64,000 bases of DNA from Flavobacteriaceae bacterium (GCA_002746415.1 NVXD01000004.1:62001-126000); one strand, 5' to 3'. Counted from the first letter of the stretch, positions 1 to 9,068 are shown. Translations and numbers: made by a program. Notes: generated by a model not told the origin, from the sequence alone.

Positions 1-1246
1 TGACAAACAAACCCGAATTAATATCTCCTATCACTATTTTTCCGCTTTCAAAAAAAGGGTAAATACTCCATACTCCGTCAAAGCCTGCAGTGTCATTTGT
101 AGGATAAGTATCGAAAAAACCTTTTTCAGAAATGGTTTTCCCGTCAATTGCTGAAATATCCAATACTCGGATTCCGGCCGTATAATTTGCCAAGAAAAAT
201 TCATCTCCTTTTACATATCCATTATGATCAATTGCGCCAGTCTCTCCAAAATAAGTAGTATGTAAAATAGGATTGTCTACATCTAACAAATCGAAAACCA
301 GGGTACGGGAATCAAATCCAAAATTAATTTCATCCAACTCATCCCCTAAAATAAAATATCGCTGGTCTTCTGTAAACCATCCTTGGTGTGTATAACTGGT
401 ATTGGAATATTGAATGGTTGTAATTTCGATTGGATTATTCTTATCTGTAATATCCACTATGGCCACTTGATCCTCATTTGCACCTATAAAAATCTCCTTA
501 GCTGTATAATCTGTGTCTGGTCCACTATAAGTAATTACCTGTGCGTCATGTGTATATCCGTTTGCCCCATATCCGCCAGCAGCTATTGGATTTACAGGGT
601 CCTGAATATTTATAAAATGAACTCCGCCTCCAAAAGCATCATTCCTATCTGTTCCCACCGCATAGGCAAATCCTGTTTCTTCATTGATTACAATATTATG
701 TGCGTTTCCAAAACCAGAATAATGTCCGTCTGTATCAAAGGATTCTGGTGGATTGGAGACATTTCGTAATCTAGTCAAATCAAAAATTTGCATGCCATGG
801 CCTGCTGCTTCAGAAACAATGAAAGCATGGTCTTGGTACACTTTCACATCTCGCCATGAACTGGCAGATGTTTCAGTGGACAGTTTTCCCAAATATATTA
901 GATTATCAGTATCACTGATATCCACAAAGGCAGTTCCATTATTCAGTGCCACCAAAGCATATTCCCTGTTAGTTGTTGTATCTGTCCAGCCCCAAATGTC
1001 ATTTCCGGAAGATGCGCTAAAACCATTCAAAGAAATCCGTCCCAATAAATCAAACCCATCACAAGGATAAATCCCTGCCATTCCATTTTCGCAAGGAATC
1101 GTTCCAACAATAGAGTCATCAAAAGAGTCATCAAAAGAGTTATCAATAGGAATATTAGGTATTTCACCTCCAGAATCATCACTTAAGCAAGCCTGCACCA
1201 GACATAGTATAACTCCGGCACATAGAATATTTATTATTATTTTCAT
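1..1246 (-). CDS. Choice-of-anchor B family (LVIVD-repeat) lipoprotein, 3' end beyond window
   Basis: Open on the minus strand from an ATG at 1246 to the window edge (415 codons, no stop), so the C-terminus is missing. The N-terminus MKIIINILCAGVILCLVQAC is a lipoprotein signal with the cysteine at residue 20. A short acidic repeat (DDSFDDSFDNS) follows. The body has repeated blocks with VDISDTDN, QIFDLTRL, VDITDKNNP and VLDISAID, separated by roughly 40-60 residues, the pattern of LVIVD/choice-of-anchor B beta-propellers seen in secreted Bacteroidetes proteins. Likely exposed on the outer membrane; no enzymatic residues are recognisable. The function is unknown. It is divergent from thiL across a 63-bp gap. 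The family call is from the repeats and is fairly secure; the role is not. Confidence 0.85.
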   Translation of the reverse strand, partial: MKIIINILCAGVILCLVQACLSDDSGGEIPNIPIDNSFDDSFDDSIVGTIPCENGMAGIYPCDGFDLLGRISLNGFSASSGNDIWGWTDTTTNREYALVALNNGTAFVDISDTDNLIYLGKLSTETSASSWRDVKVYQDHAFIVSEAAGHGMQIFDLTRLRNVSNPPESFDTDGHYSGFGNAHNIVINEETGFAYAVGTDRNDAFGGGVHFINIQDPVNPIAAGGYGANGYTHDAQVITYSGPDTDYTAKEIFIGANEDQVAIVDITDKNNPIEITTIQYSNTSYTHQGWFTEDQRYFILGDELDEINFGFDSRTLVFDLLDVDNPILHTTYFGETGAIDHNGYVKGDEFFLANYTAGIRVLDISAIDGKTISEKGFFDTYPTNDTAGFDGVWSIYPFFESGKIVIGDINSGLFV

Positions 1247-1297
1247 AAGGGTACAATTTCTTTTTTTATTAAAGATAGCACATAAAAAATTCCTTCT

Positions 1298-1305
1298 TAT
1301 TTTTG
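1298..1305 (+). promoter_or_regulatory. thiL -7 promoter element TATTTTTG
   Basis: Exact match to the Bacteroidetes -7 consensus TAnnTTTG, ending four bases before the thiL ATG at 1310. Transcription would begin at or within a base or two of the start codon, so the thiL mRNA is predicted to be leaderless. No clear TTG lies at the ideal -33 distance. Confidence 0.5.
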
Positions 1306-1309
1306 CAAT

Positions 1310-2359
1310 ATGTTAGAAAACAATAATACAGAACGGACATCATTAGAAGAATTGGGTGAGTTTGGACTCATTAAACATTTGACCAAAAACTTTGCCATCC
1401 ATAACAAATCCACATTAAAAGGAATTGGAGATGATGCAGCCGTTCTGGATTTTAGTAATAAAAAAGTAGTGGTTTCAACTGATTTGTTAGTAGAAGGAGT
1501 ACATTTTGATCTAAGTTATATGCCATTAAAGCATTTGGGGTATAAGGCTGTTATGGTGAACCTCTCTGACATTTATGCTATGAATGCCAAAGCTACTCAG
1601 ATTACCCTATCAATAGCAATTTCCAATCGGTTTCCTTTAGAGGCATTGGAAGAGTTTTATGAAGGCGTAGCTCTTGCTTGTAAAATCTATAATGTGGATT
1701 TAATTGGAGGTGATACCACCTCATCCAACAAAGGCATGCTAATCAGTATTACGGCAATTGGAGAGGCGGCTGAAGAACAACTAGTGTATAGAAACGGGGC
1801 CAAATCCAATGACCTTTTAGTCGTCTCTGGAGATCTAGGTGGTGCTTATTTAGGGTTGCAGGTGCTAGAAAGGGAAAAAGAAGTTTTTAAAGTAGACCCA
1901 AATAGTCAGCCTGATATTTCCATGTATTCCTATCTAGTGGAAAGGCAATTAAAACCAGAAGCCAGAAAAGACATTGTGGAACTATTGAACAAATTAGATG
2001 TTCATCCTACCTCTATGATTGATATCAGTGACGGACTATCTTCTGAGGTCCTTCATTTATGTGAACAAAGTGAAGTAGGTTGTAATTTATACGAAGATAA
2101 AATTCCATTAGACCCAACGGTAATCTCTACATGTGAGGAGTTTAAAATGGACAGCACTATTGTCGCCTTAAGTGGTGGTGAAGATTATGAATTGCTTTTC
2201 ACAATTGACCAAAAAGAATTCCCGAAAATAAAGGGCAATCCAAACTTAACTGTTTTGGGGCACATGACAGAGAAGAATGAAGGTGTTCACTTAATTTCCA
2301 GGAATAACTCTAAAATTCCAATAACGGCTCAGGGATGGGGAGCGTTTAAATCAGAATAA
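1310..2359 (+). CDS. thiL: Thiamine-monophosphate kinase
   Basis: Phosphorylates thiamine monophosphate with ATP to give thiamine diphosphate, the last step of cofactor synthesis. The 349-residue product has the ThiL/PurM-like signatures in order: GIGDDAAVL (about residue 39), STDLLVEGVHF (about 56), GGDTT (about 140), VSGDLGGAYLG (about 171) and DISDGLSSEVLHL (about 237), with GGEDYELLF (about 286) near the C-terminus. Length is normal for the family. The ATG at 1310 is directly preceded by a -7 promoter element, so the message is probably leaderless. The last ~23 codons reappear as a diverged fragment about 2 kb downstream (see 4328-4414), suggesting that the sequence after thiL was inserted. 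Confidence 0.95.
   Translation: MLENNNTERTSLEELGEFGLIKHLTKNFAIHNKSTLKGIGDDAAVLDFSNKKVVVSTDLLVEGVHFDLSYMPLKHLGYKAVMVNLSDIYAMNAKATQITLSIAISNRFPLEALEEFYEGVALACKIYNVDLIGGDTTSSNKGMLISITAIGEAAEEQLVYRNGAKSNDLLVVSGDLGGAYLGLQVLEREKEVFKVDPNSQPDISMYSYLVERQLKPEARKDIVELLNKLDVHPTSMIDISDGLSSEVLHLCEQSEVGCNLYEDKIPLDPTVISTCEEFKMDSTIVALSGGEDYELLFTIDQKEFPKIKGNPNLTVLGHMTEKNEGVHLISRNNSKIPITAQGWGAFKSE
2290..2318 (+). repeat. Direct repeat, left copy, inside thiL 3' end
   Basis: A 29-bp stretch identical to 4345-4373, followed in both copies by a partly conserved tail ending in an identical 11-bp block (CTCAGGGATGG). Encodes ThiL residues LISRNNSKI. The two copies bracket about 2.05 kb holding two genes, an arrangement like attachment-site duplication at the 3' end of a gene. 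Confidence 0.85.
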
Positions 2360-2413
2360 TATTCCATGTTTAATTAAATTTCTATAGTTTAAAGGCTTCT
2401 TTAATATCCTCCC

Positions 2414-3559
2414 ATGGAATTAATATTAAATGCTGGATTAGGAATTGGAATTCTTCTATTCGCTGTATTGCTTTTTAAGCAACGGAAACAGGGTGCGGAT
2501 TATTTTTTCTTGTCTTGGATTCTTGTAACGCTATTGCAAATTACATTTTATGTAATAACCATTTATCATTTTCAGTTAAATGGAGTGCTTGCTATTGTCT
2601 GTTTTTCATTTCCATTATTAGGATCACCCCTACTATTTCTATATATTCTTTCTCTAACCAGAAACAATGTTAAACCTATAACTATACTAACACATTTAGG
2701 CTTTTACTTTCTGTATGTAGGGCTCTTAATTATTTTCCTGAAAGTAACTAAAACCAACATTGCAACATTCAATGGCTTTTTAGTACTAAATCCAACCGAT
2801 TCTCTTGTTGCAATGTACTATGCCTTCCCTATGGCTATTTCTGGTTTGATATACAGTGCTTGGGGATTGCTCATTTTAAAACAGCACCAAAAGGCTATAT
2901 TGCATTTCTTTTCATTTGATGAAAAGATTAATTTAAAATGGATCAAACACATTGTATATTCCTGCTTCCTGCTCTTCATTGTGGCCTCTATTATTATTTT
3001 TAGCAGTACTAGCTTCAACGTCTTTCCAGTAAAATTAGCGTTTGCATTTGTTGGTGTTGCTCTTAGTCTGACACTAATGGTATTTGGGTTTTATGGCTTT
3101 AGACAAACCTCCGTATTTTCTAACTTCGATGTAAAAGACACTGGTAACACTGCTTTTTTTAAAGAAGGAAAACCTAAATCAAATTCCTATACAAAATCTG
3201 GATTAACAACAGAAAAAGGATTGACACATGCGCACAGGCTCACCCAGCTCATGGAACAAGAAAAACCCTATCTGCAAGACAGTCTTAGCCTACCTTTATT
3301 AGCTAAGCAATGTACCCTTTCACAAACGCAACTTTCGCAAATAATTAACCAACACTTCAACATTAATTTTTATGATTTTATAAATGAATATCGCATAAAA
3401 GAAGCAAAAAAGATGTTGCTATCTTCAGACTTTGAGCATCTGACCGTTCTAGGAATTGCTTTTGATTGTGGTTTTAAATCGAAATCTTCTTTTAATAGGT
3501 ATTTCAAAAAATACTGCGGCATTTCTCCTTCTCAATTTATAAAACAAAATAAAAAATAG
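2414..3559 (+). CDS. Membrane-anchored AraC-family transcriptional regulator
   Basis: 381 residues. Roughly residues 1-230 are hydrophobic with about seven predicted membrane segments (for example GLGIGILLFAVLLF near the start), and the last ~110 residues form an AraC-type double helix-turn-helix: LPLLAKQCTLSQTQLSQIIN, then EYRIKEAKKMLLSS and the second helix pair IAFDCGFKSKSSFNRYFKK, with the typical CGISPSQF ending. Such 7TM-AraC proteins are common in Bacteroidetes and are thought to couple a membrane signal to transcription. It starts 54 bp after thiL and is followed at 68 bp by a membrane protein gene. Both lie between the duplicated thiL ends, so they may have been acquired together. 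Ligand and targets are unknown. Confidence 0.88.
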   Translation: MELILNAGLGIGILLFAVLLFKQRKQGADYFFLSWILVTLLQITFYVITIYHFQLNGVLAIVCFSFPLLGSPLLFLYILSLTRNNVKPITILTHLGFYFLYVGLLIIFLKVTKTNIATFNGFLVLNPTDSLVAMYYAFPMAISGLIYSAWGLLILKQHQKAILHFFSFDEKINLKWIKHIVYSCFLLFIVASIIIFSSTSFNVFPVKLAFAFVGVALSLTLMVFGFYGFRQTSVFSNFDVKDTGNTAFFKEGKPKSNSYTKSGLTTEKGLTHAHRLTQLMEQEKPYLQDSLSLPLLAKQCTLSQTQLSQIINQHFNINFYDFINEYRIKEAKKMLLSSDFEHLTVLGIAFDCGFKSKSSFNRYFKKYCGISPSQFIKQNKK

Positions 3560-3627
3560 GTTTCAGCCTATTGGCTGGGTCGTGTACACTTTTCTCTATT
3601 TTAATATTTGTTCCAAAGAACTAGAAT

Positions 3628-4302
3628 ATGGAAAACTATACATTGCCTCATCTATTAAATATTAGTATACATGTATTATCTGGCTCGCTAGCACTACTCC
3701 TAGGAATAGTGGCGCTTTCCTCTAAAAAAGGGAAAAAGTGGCATAGGAAAAGTGGTAAAACATTTCTTTTTTTTATGTTTTTCGTTATTCTAACTGGCTT
3801 GTTTGGGGTATTTATATTTAAGGTGAATCCTTTTCTTTTAGTGATAAGTCTTTTAAGTGGGTACCAGGCTTTTTCCGGTTATAGGGTATTAAAATCCAAA
3901 TCTAATACGCCTAAGTTATTGGATGTTTTAGTGGCGATAATCACTTTGGCTTCTGGCTGCTATTTTATATATTACTTAAATTCCATTGGAATGTTTTGGT
4001 CACCCATAATTATTTATAGTACTCTTGGATTCTTATTTGTAATTATTACTTATGATTTCTTGCGATATCTTATTCCTCCTAAAAAATACAAGAACATTTG
4101 GATTTACGAACATATTTATAAAATGATAGCGGCCTTTACAGCCTTATTATCAGCCTTCATTGGAACAATACTTCCACAATATCATCCATACAGTCAAATT
4201 CTTCCATCGGCTTTTGGAACCCTTTTAGCTATTGGTTTTATACTATACCAATATAGAAGTTCTAACAAAAAATTCCCGAAAACAAGGCCAACCCTACCTT
4301 AA
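3628..4302 (+). CDS. Multi-pass membrane protein, function unknown
   Basis: 224 residues with about six or seven hydrophobic segments (for example ISIHVLSGSLALLLGIVAL, then FFMFFVILTGLFGVFIF and SPIIIYSTLGFLFVIITYDF). A short basic loop WHRKSGK follows the first segment and is reminiscent of DUF2306-type membrane proteins, but I cannot assign the family with certainty. No catalytic motif is evident. It follows the membrane AraC regulator at 68 bp on the same strand and is probably cotranscribed, which makes it a candidate partner or target. It ends just before the thiL remnant. The ATG at 3628 gives the first membrane helix a normal N-terminal position. Confidence 0.7.
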   Translation: MENYTLPHLLNISIHVLSGSLALLLGIVALSSKKGKKWHRKSGKTFLFFMFFVILTGLFGVFIFKVNPFLLVISLLSGYQAFSGYRVLKSKSNTPKLLDVLVAIITLASGCYFIYYLNSIGMFWSPIIIYSTLGFLFVIITYDFLRYLIPPKKYKNIWIYEHIYKMIAAFTALLSAFIGTILPQYHPYSQILPSAFGTLLAIGFILYQYRSSNKKFPKTRPTLP

Positions 4303-4327
4303 CTATTTAGGGGCATAAAATAGAATA

Positions 4328-4414
4328 AGACAATACGGGATGCGCTTAATTTCCAGGAATAACTCTAAAATTCTTAGTACTGCTCAGGGATGGAATTCGC
4401 TCAACAAAGCATAA
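4328..4414 (+). pseudogene. Remnant of a thiL 3' end
   Basis: In the frame ending at the TAA at 4412-4414 it reads (RQYG)MRLISRNNSKILSTAQGW..., compared with the real ThiL end GVHLISRNNSKIPITAQGW. A 29-bp core (4345-4373) is identical to 2290-2318 and the flanks have diverged while keeping the same reading frame. No thiL start or body precedes it and an in-frame stop lies upstream at 4316. It is best read as the original thiL tail displaced by insertion of the two preceding genes, or as a partial duplication. Confidence 0.7.
4345..4373 (+). repeat. Direct repeat, right copy, in the thiL remnant
   Basis: 29 bp identical to 2290-2318. Homology continues imperfectly for about 20 bp downstream, ending in an identical 11-mer (CTCAGGGATGG). 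No integrase gene lies between the two copies. Confidence 0.85.
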
Positions 4415-4417
4415 ATT

Positions 4418-4675
4418 TTATGCTACCTGCTGATTCGCATTAGCCCTATGTTTTTTGTTGAAAATATCTTCGAGTGTATCGTTAATTTCTTGTAATTCAG
4501 GAGTTAATTCAGAAAGGTGTCCTGTTACATCTGTGGTTACTTGCATTTGACAATGAGCACATTTGTACTCCTTGATATGATGAGTAACCTTTTTGGAAAC
4601 GATGTATTTGTGGCCAAAAATATTGCAAAAGAAAGAACTCAGTAAATTGCCATTGTGCGTAGTTGTTTTTTTCAT
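4418..4675 (-). CDS. Small zinc-ribbon-like protein
   Basis: 85 residues. Contains CNIFGHKY and then CAHCQMQVTT, a CxxxGH plus CxxC arrangement that could bind one zinc ion, followed by an acidic helical tail (ELTPELQEINDTLEDIFNKK). It resembles small DUF1660-type Cys/His proteins, though I cannot confirm the family. There is no signal peptide or membrane segment, so it is probably cytoplasmic. Its stop lies 3 bp beyond the thiL remnant stop, convergent to it. The start at 4675 is preceded by an A-rich leader. A 72-residue frame overlapping on the same strand at 4509-4727 lacks these features and was discarded. Confidence 0.6.
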   Translation of the reverse strand: MKKTTTHNGNLLSSFFCNIFGHKYIVSKKVTHHIKEYKCAHCQMQVTTDVTGHLSELTPELQEINDTLEDIFNKKHRANANQQVA

Positions 4676-4939
4676 TTGTAGGTTGTTTGGTTTGGCATTG
4701 GTATGACTTGGGGTCGTAAGAATGCAATTTATACTTTAGGTTGAAATTTGTAAGTGCATTTTAATGAATGCTTTACTATTTTATCAACGTGGGGAAACTA
4801 CATTTTATTGAGTGACAAGTCTTTTTTTTCGCTATTTATTGTTATTAATCTTTTTTTTCGACAAACCGTATGAAAAATCCGTCAATTTACATGGGCAACA
4901 ATATACAAATTTGTTCTATCTTTCCAAATATTTATTTTT

Positions 4940-6214
4940 ATGGGTAAGCAAAAAGATACTTTTGTAACCGCATTTGCTCTTTTTTCTCTTTTTTTTGGCG
5001 CTGGAAATTTAATATTGCCTCCTCTATTGGGGTTTAAATCTGGTGGTCTTTGGTGGCTTGTAACTTTAGGGTTTTGTATTTCTGCGGTATTGATTCCCAT
5101 TTTAGGAATTCTAGCACATGCCAAATTGCAAGGTACTATGTTCAATTTTGCCGAAAAAATTTCGCCTCGCTTCAGTCTTGTTTATTGTTTTATTGTCTAC
5201 GCCATATCCATAAGTTTACCCTCTCCAAGAACGGCATCTGTTACACATGAAATTGCGATACAACCCTTTTTTAATTCTTCGTCCTTACTCACCAGTGCTC
5301 TTTATTTTGGTTTGGTGTTTGTCTTTGTTATGAATCGTTCCAAGATTCTAAATATTATTGGAAAACTATTGACACCAACGATTATATTAATTCTATTATC
5401 TCTAATAGGTATTACACTATTTTCCTATGATTTTGACTTTGGAGTAGCAGCCATAGACAGTCCGTTCTCTAATGGTATTCTAGAGGGCTACCAAACTTTT
5501 GATGCTATAGGTGCCGTTGTAGTGGGTGGTGTTATTATTGTTTCAATTAACCTAAAAAAGGTAGAGGCGTCTTATGCAGAAAAAAAAGCCATGATTGCCA
5601 GTGCTGGATGGTTGGCAGGTCTAGGGCTCCTTCTTATTTATGCTGGGTTAATTTTAACCGGGGCCTTACACGGTACTGCCTTTGATGTTGAAATATCTAG
5701 AACCGGACTGTTGACTGGAATAAGTACTAAGACACTTGGCAATACGGCTAACCTATTTTTGAGTCTTTTGGTGGCGCTGGCCTGTTTCACCACTGCGGTG
5801 GGCATTGTAACAGGCACGGCCGATTTTGTAAAATCTCGATTTAAGAATTCGCATAAAGCATACACTGTGACAGCTATAGTAGGTTGTGTGCTGGGTGTGG
5901 TCATGGGACAATTTAAGGTAGGCTATATCATTGCAGTTGCGGTGCCCGCACTTATGTTTATTTATCCCGTTACTATTATGCTGATACTGCTAAATGTAGC
6001 TCCAGAAAGGTATGCTTCTCCTTTGGTTTTTAGAGCAGTCATTATAACAACTATTCTTTTTAGTGTTCCAGATTTTTTGGGTAGCATTGGGATTGCTCAA
6101 AACCCCGAAGGGGAGATTTTTTCATGGATTCCCTTAAGTGAATTTCAAATGGGATGGGTATTACCTGCTATAGTAATTTTTGTTTTAGTAAATGTATTCG
6201 GGGGGAAAAAGTAG
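4940..6214 (+). CDS. brnQ: Branched-chain amino acid transport system II carrier protein
   Basis: 424 residues, the usual size for the LIVCS (BrnQ) family, which imports leucine, isoleucine and valine by cation symport across the inner membrane. The N-terminus KQKDTFVTAFALFSLFFGAG followed by NLILPPLLGF is the highly conserved first helix of the family, and about twelve hydrophobic segments follow. GAVVVGGVIIVSIN and SLLVALACFTTAVGIVTGTADF match internal family signatures. The gene stands alone, divergent from the zinc-ribbon gene over 264 bp and convergent with the oxidoreductase gene downstream. Confidence 0.93.
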   Translation: MGKQKDTFVTAFALFSLFFGAGNLILPPLLGFKSGGLWWLVTLGFCISAVLIPILGILAHAKLQGTMFNFAEKISPRFSLVYCFIVYAISISLPSPRTASVTHEIAIQPFFNSSSLLTSALYFGLVFVFVMNRSKILNIIGKLLTPTIILILLSLIGITLFSYDFDFGVAAIDSPFSNGILEGYQTFDAIGAVVVGGVIIVSINLKKVEASYAEKKAMIASAGWLAGLGLLLIYAGLILTGALHGTAFDVEISRTGLLTGISTKTLGNTANLFLSLLVALACFTTAVGIVTGTADFVKSRFKNSHKAYTVTAIVGCVLGVVMGQFKVGYIIAVAVPALMFIYPVTIMLILLNVAPERYASPLVFRAVIITTILFSVPDFLGSIGIAQNPEGEIFSWIPLSEFQMGWVLPAIVIFVLVNVFGGKK

Positions 6215-6259
6215 CAGTTTTGCAATTACAATTAAGTTATGATTTTCATTTGATAAAAA

Positions 6260-6286
6260 AAGGGTTAAGAAAAAACCTTAACCCTT
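6260..6286 (-). terminator. Intrinsic terminator of the oxidoreductase gene
   Basis: Ten-bp perfect stem (AAGGGTTAAG/CTTAACCCTT) with a short A-rich loop. On the minus strand it is followed by seven T residues, so it best serves the leftward oxidoreductase gene whose stop is at 6320. The plus strand has no U-tract, making it a poorer terminator for brnQ. Confidence 0.75.
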
Positions 6287-6319
6287 GGACTTGTATCACT
6301 ATACTATTTTTGTCTCTAT

Positions 6320-7654
6320 TTAAAATTCTCTATACGGAGCATCTAAAAACTCATTCGCTTCTGGTTCCAAGAATTGTGCAGTCTTATTATCCCAATGCAA
6401 TGTCTTGTTTGGAAAACGCCCTGCAATAACTCCCAACAGAATGGTTTCTGTAAGTCGAGCTGCATAAGAAAAGGGGGCAGTGCATTCATCCTTTCCTAAA
6501 CAAGCATCCACGAATTGATGGTAGTGCATCTTTCCTTCCTTTCCGTAATCACGTACTGGCTCCCCTAAATCCTCTATTTTAGACAAATCCAGTTCTTTGT
6601 ATGCACCGTCAACGATTAGTTTAGGCAATTGCATAAAGTGTGGCAACAACAACCTTCCTTTTTCACCAATGAACATGGCTCCTTGTTCAGGAAGTTCTTC
6701 ATTGTTGGGAAGCTTCAAATCCTCATGTTCTTTTGGAGCGCCTTCCCCATCATACCATACCCATTTTAAGCTTTCTGCTGTATGCTTTGTCCCTGGGAAT
6801 TCATAGGTCACCATATTTTGTTCTGGAAAGCCAAATCCAGTGGGTTTTCTACAATTGTTTGTAATGGTTCTAGGCACATCTAATTCTAATGCATTGTATG
6901 GAGTATCAAAAATATGCACTCCCATATCACCTAGTGTTCCACAGCCATAATCTAAAACTTTTCTCCAATTCCCGGGATGGTAGGCTCCATCTTTATAGGG
7001 TCTTTCAGCTGAAGTACCCAGCCAAAGATTCCAATCCAAATTTTCTGGAACTGGATCAGATCCTTCAGGTGCAGGACCATCATACCCCCAATTTTTTGGA
7101 GACCAAGCCCTAACACATGATACTTTTCCAATAATTCCAGATTGGATTAATAGCGTCGCTAATTTATAATCATAAAAAGAATGTACTTGTATACCCATTT
7201 GTGTTACAAGATTTTTTTCGGCAGCCATTTTACGCATTGCTCTAGCTTCAGTTACGTGATGGGTCAATGGTTTTTGACAGTACACTGCTTTTCCCATTTC
7301 CATGGCCATCATAGAGGCTGGAGCATGGGTATGGTCTGGAGTGGATACAATTACTGCATCAATATCATTTCCCATATCCGCAAAAAGTAATCTGTAATCT
7401 GCATACGTTTTTGCATTGGGATGTAATTTCTTTGCCGCTGCCAAAGCATTTGTATCTACATCACAAAGCGCAACAACATCTACCAAATCATGTGAAGAAA
7501 TATCCCTTAAGTCTTCTCCTCCCATGTTTGAAACACCAATATGTGCTGTTCTTAAACGTTTATCTTTTGTCATTGACCAAATAGTTGTTGGTAATAAAGC
7601 TACTGATGCCAATGCAGCAGTACTTTTAAGAAATTCTCTTTTTTTCATGTTCAT
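6320..7654 (-). CDS. Gfo/Idh/MocA family NAD(P)-dependent oxidoreductase
   Basis: 444 residues. Begins MNMKKREFLKSTAALASVAL, a twin-arginine-like or Sec-type leader common to secreted members of this family in Bacteroidetes; the consecutive arginines of a classical Tat signal are absent (KKREF). The Rossmann core starts LRTAHIGVSNMG, then VDVVALCDVD, VIVSTPDHTHA and CQKPLTHHV (the EKP motif of the family, here QKP). The C-terminal alpha/beta domain includes CGTLGDMGVHIFD. Probably oxidises or epimerises a sugar or cyclitol, exported from the cytoplasm; the substrate is not deducible. A second ATG two codons in (7648) is equally possible as start. Monocistronic with its own terminator. Confidence 0.85.
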   Translation of the reverse strand: MNMKKREFLKSTAALASVALLPTTIWSMTKDKRLRTAHIGVSNMGGEDLRDISSHDLVDVVALCDVDTNALAAAKKLHPNAKTYADYRLLFADMGNDIDAVIVSTPDHTHAPASMMAMEMGKAVYCQKPLTHHVTEARAMRKMAAEKNLVTQMGIQVHSFYDYKLATLLIQSGIIGKVSCVRAWSPKNWGYDGPAPEGSDPVPENLDWNLWLGTSAERPYKDGAYHPGNWRKVLDYGCGTLGDMGVHIFDTPYNALELDVPRTITNNCRKPTGFGFPEQNMVTYEFPGTKHTAESLKWVWYDGEGAPKEHEDLKLPNNEELPEQGAMFIGEKGRLLLPHFMQLPKLIVDGAYKELDLSKIEDLGEPVRDYGKEGKMHYHQFVDACLGKDECTAPFSYAARLTETILLGVIAGRFPNKTLHWDNKTAQFLEPEANEFLDAPYREF

Positions 7655-7775
7655 TCATTTATTTGCTTCCCTAAAAACTAGAGCTTGTTCAACATAAGCA
7701 TGTGAAGTTAGCTGATTTACGATTAAAAATCAAACGAAAATAAATGTGTTGGTACTACGAATGAACAACCCCCAA

Positions 7776-9068
7776 CTACCTAGCCATTATTTCCTCTATT
7801 TCTTCCACCTCAATCGGAATATGTTGCATCAAATTAATGGGTGCTCCTTTTTTTTGTATCACAACATCATCTTCCAAACGGATGCCCATTTTTTCTTTTG
7901 GGATGTAAACTCCAGGTTCCACAGTAAAAACCATATTGGCTTTCATTTCAGTTTTTAACGCCCCATAATCATGAGTATCTAAACCTATATGATGACTGGT
8001 GCCATGCATGAAGTACTTTTTATATGCTGGTAAATCTTTGTTTTCATTTTGTATATCCTCCTTGTCCAGCAATCCCAATCCCAATAATTCTGAAGTCATT
8101 ACCTTTCCTACTTCTTTGTGGTATGCCTCCCAAATGGTTCCAGGAACCAACATCTTGGTCGCTTCGTTTTTTACTCGGAGTACAGCTTCATATACTTCTT
8201 TTTGGCGTTTTGAGAATGTCCCGTTTACAGGAATTGTTCGGGTCATATCACTTGAGTAATTAGCATATTCCGCTGCAACATCCATCAATAATAAATCCCC
8301 ATTCATACATTGGTTATTGTTCTGCACATAGTGCAATACATTAGCATTGTTGCCTGAAGCTATTATTGGGGTATAGGCAAATCCCTTAGAGCGGTTTCGC
8401 ACAAATTCGTGCAAATACTCAGCCTCAATTTCGTACTCCCAAACATTGGGTTTTACAAATTCTAAAATACGCCTAAAACCTTTGTTAGTGATATCACAGG
8501 CCCTTTGCATTAAATCCAGTTCTTCAGGTTCCTTTACACCTCTAATCTGTTGCAGAATTGGATTGCTCTTTTCCCATTTATGGGCTGGAAATTTTTGTTT
8601 GCAATCTATGATGAATCGGTCTTCTCGTGTTTGGGTAGTAACAGATTGCCGATAATGTTCATTGGTATTAAAGTAAATAGTCTCAGCTTCGGTCATTACA
8701 TCAAAAAACACTTTGTCAAAATCGGACAACCAATAAATAGTTTGTATTCCGGATACTTCCGTAGCTTTTTCTTTGCTCAGTTTTTCACCTTCCCAAACGG
8801 CAATATGTTCATTGGTTTCCCGAACAAACAAAATTTCTTTATGTTTTTTATCCAAAGCATTTGGAAACAGCAATAAAATAGATTCCTCTTGATCAGCACC
8901 GCTTAGGTAGAAAATATCCCTATGCTGCTCAAAGGACATGGTACTATCTGCACTAATAGGGTAGATATCATTAGAATTAAAAATCGCAATGCTTTTAGGT
9001 ACCATTTGGGTTATAAACTTTTTACGGTTTTTGGTGAAAAGCTGATTGCTTATTTGTTTATATTTCAT
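7776..9068 (-). CDS. pepP: Aminopeptidase P family protein (Xaa-Pro aminopeptidase)
   Basis: 430 residues with an N-terminal AMP_N-type domain (residues 1 to about 150, including STMSFEQHRDIFYLSG) and a C-terminal pita-bread M24 peptidase domain. Metal ligands of the dinuclear centre are visible: LLMDVAAEY and YSSDMTRT (two Asp), FMHGTSHHIGLDTHD (His), FTVEPGVYI (Glu) and IRLEDDVVI (Glu). It removes N-terminal residues that precede proline. No signal peptide, so cytoplasmic. Length is typical. It starts 233 bp from the preceding small gene, with a terminator between them. Confidence 0.93.
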   Translation of the reverse strand: MKYKQISNQLFTKNRKKFITQMVPKSIAIFNSNDIYPISADSTMSFEQHRDIFYLSGADQEESILLLFPNALDKKHKEILFVRETNEHIAVWEGEKLSKEKATEVSGIQTIYWLSDFDKVFFDVMTEAETIYFNTNEHYRQSVTTQTREDRFIIDCKQKFPAHKWEKSNPILQQIRGVKEPEELDLMQRACDITNKGFRRILEFVKPNVWEYEIEAEYLHEFVRNRSKGFAYTPIIASGNNANVLHYVQNNNQCMNGDLLLMDVAAEYANYSSDMTRTIPVNGTFSKRQKEVYEAVLRVKNEATKMLVPGTIWEAYHKEVGKVMTSELLGLGLLDKEDIQNENKDLPAYKKYFMHGTSHHIGLDTHDYGALKTEMKANMVFTVEPGVYIPKEKMGIRLEDDVVIQKKGAPINLMQHIPIEVEEIEEIMAR

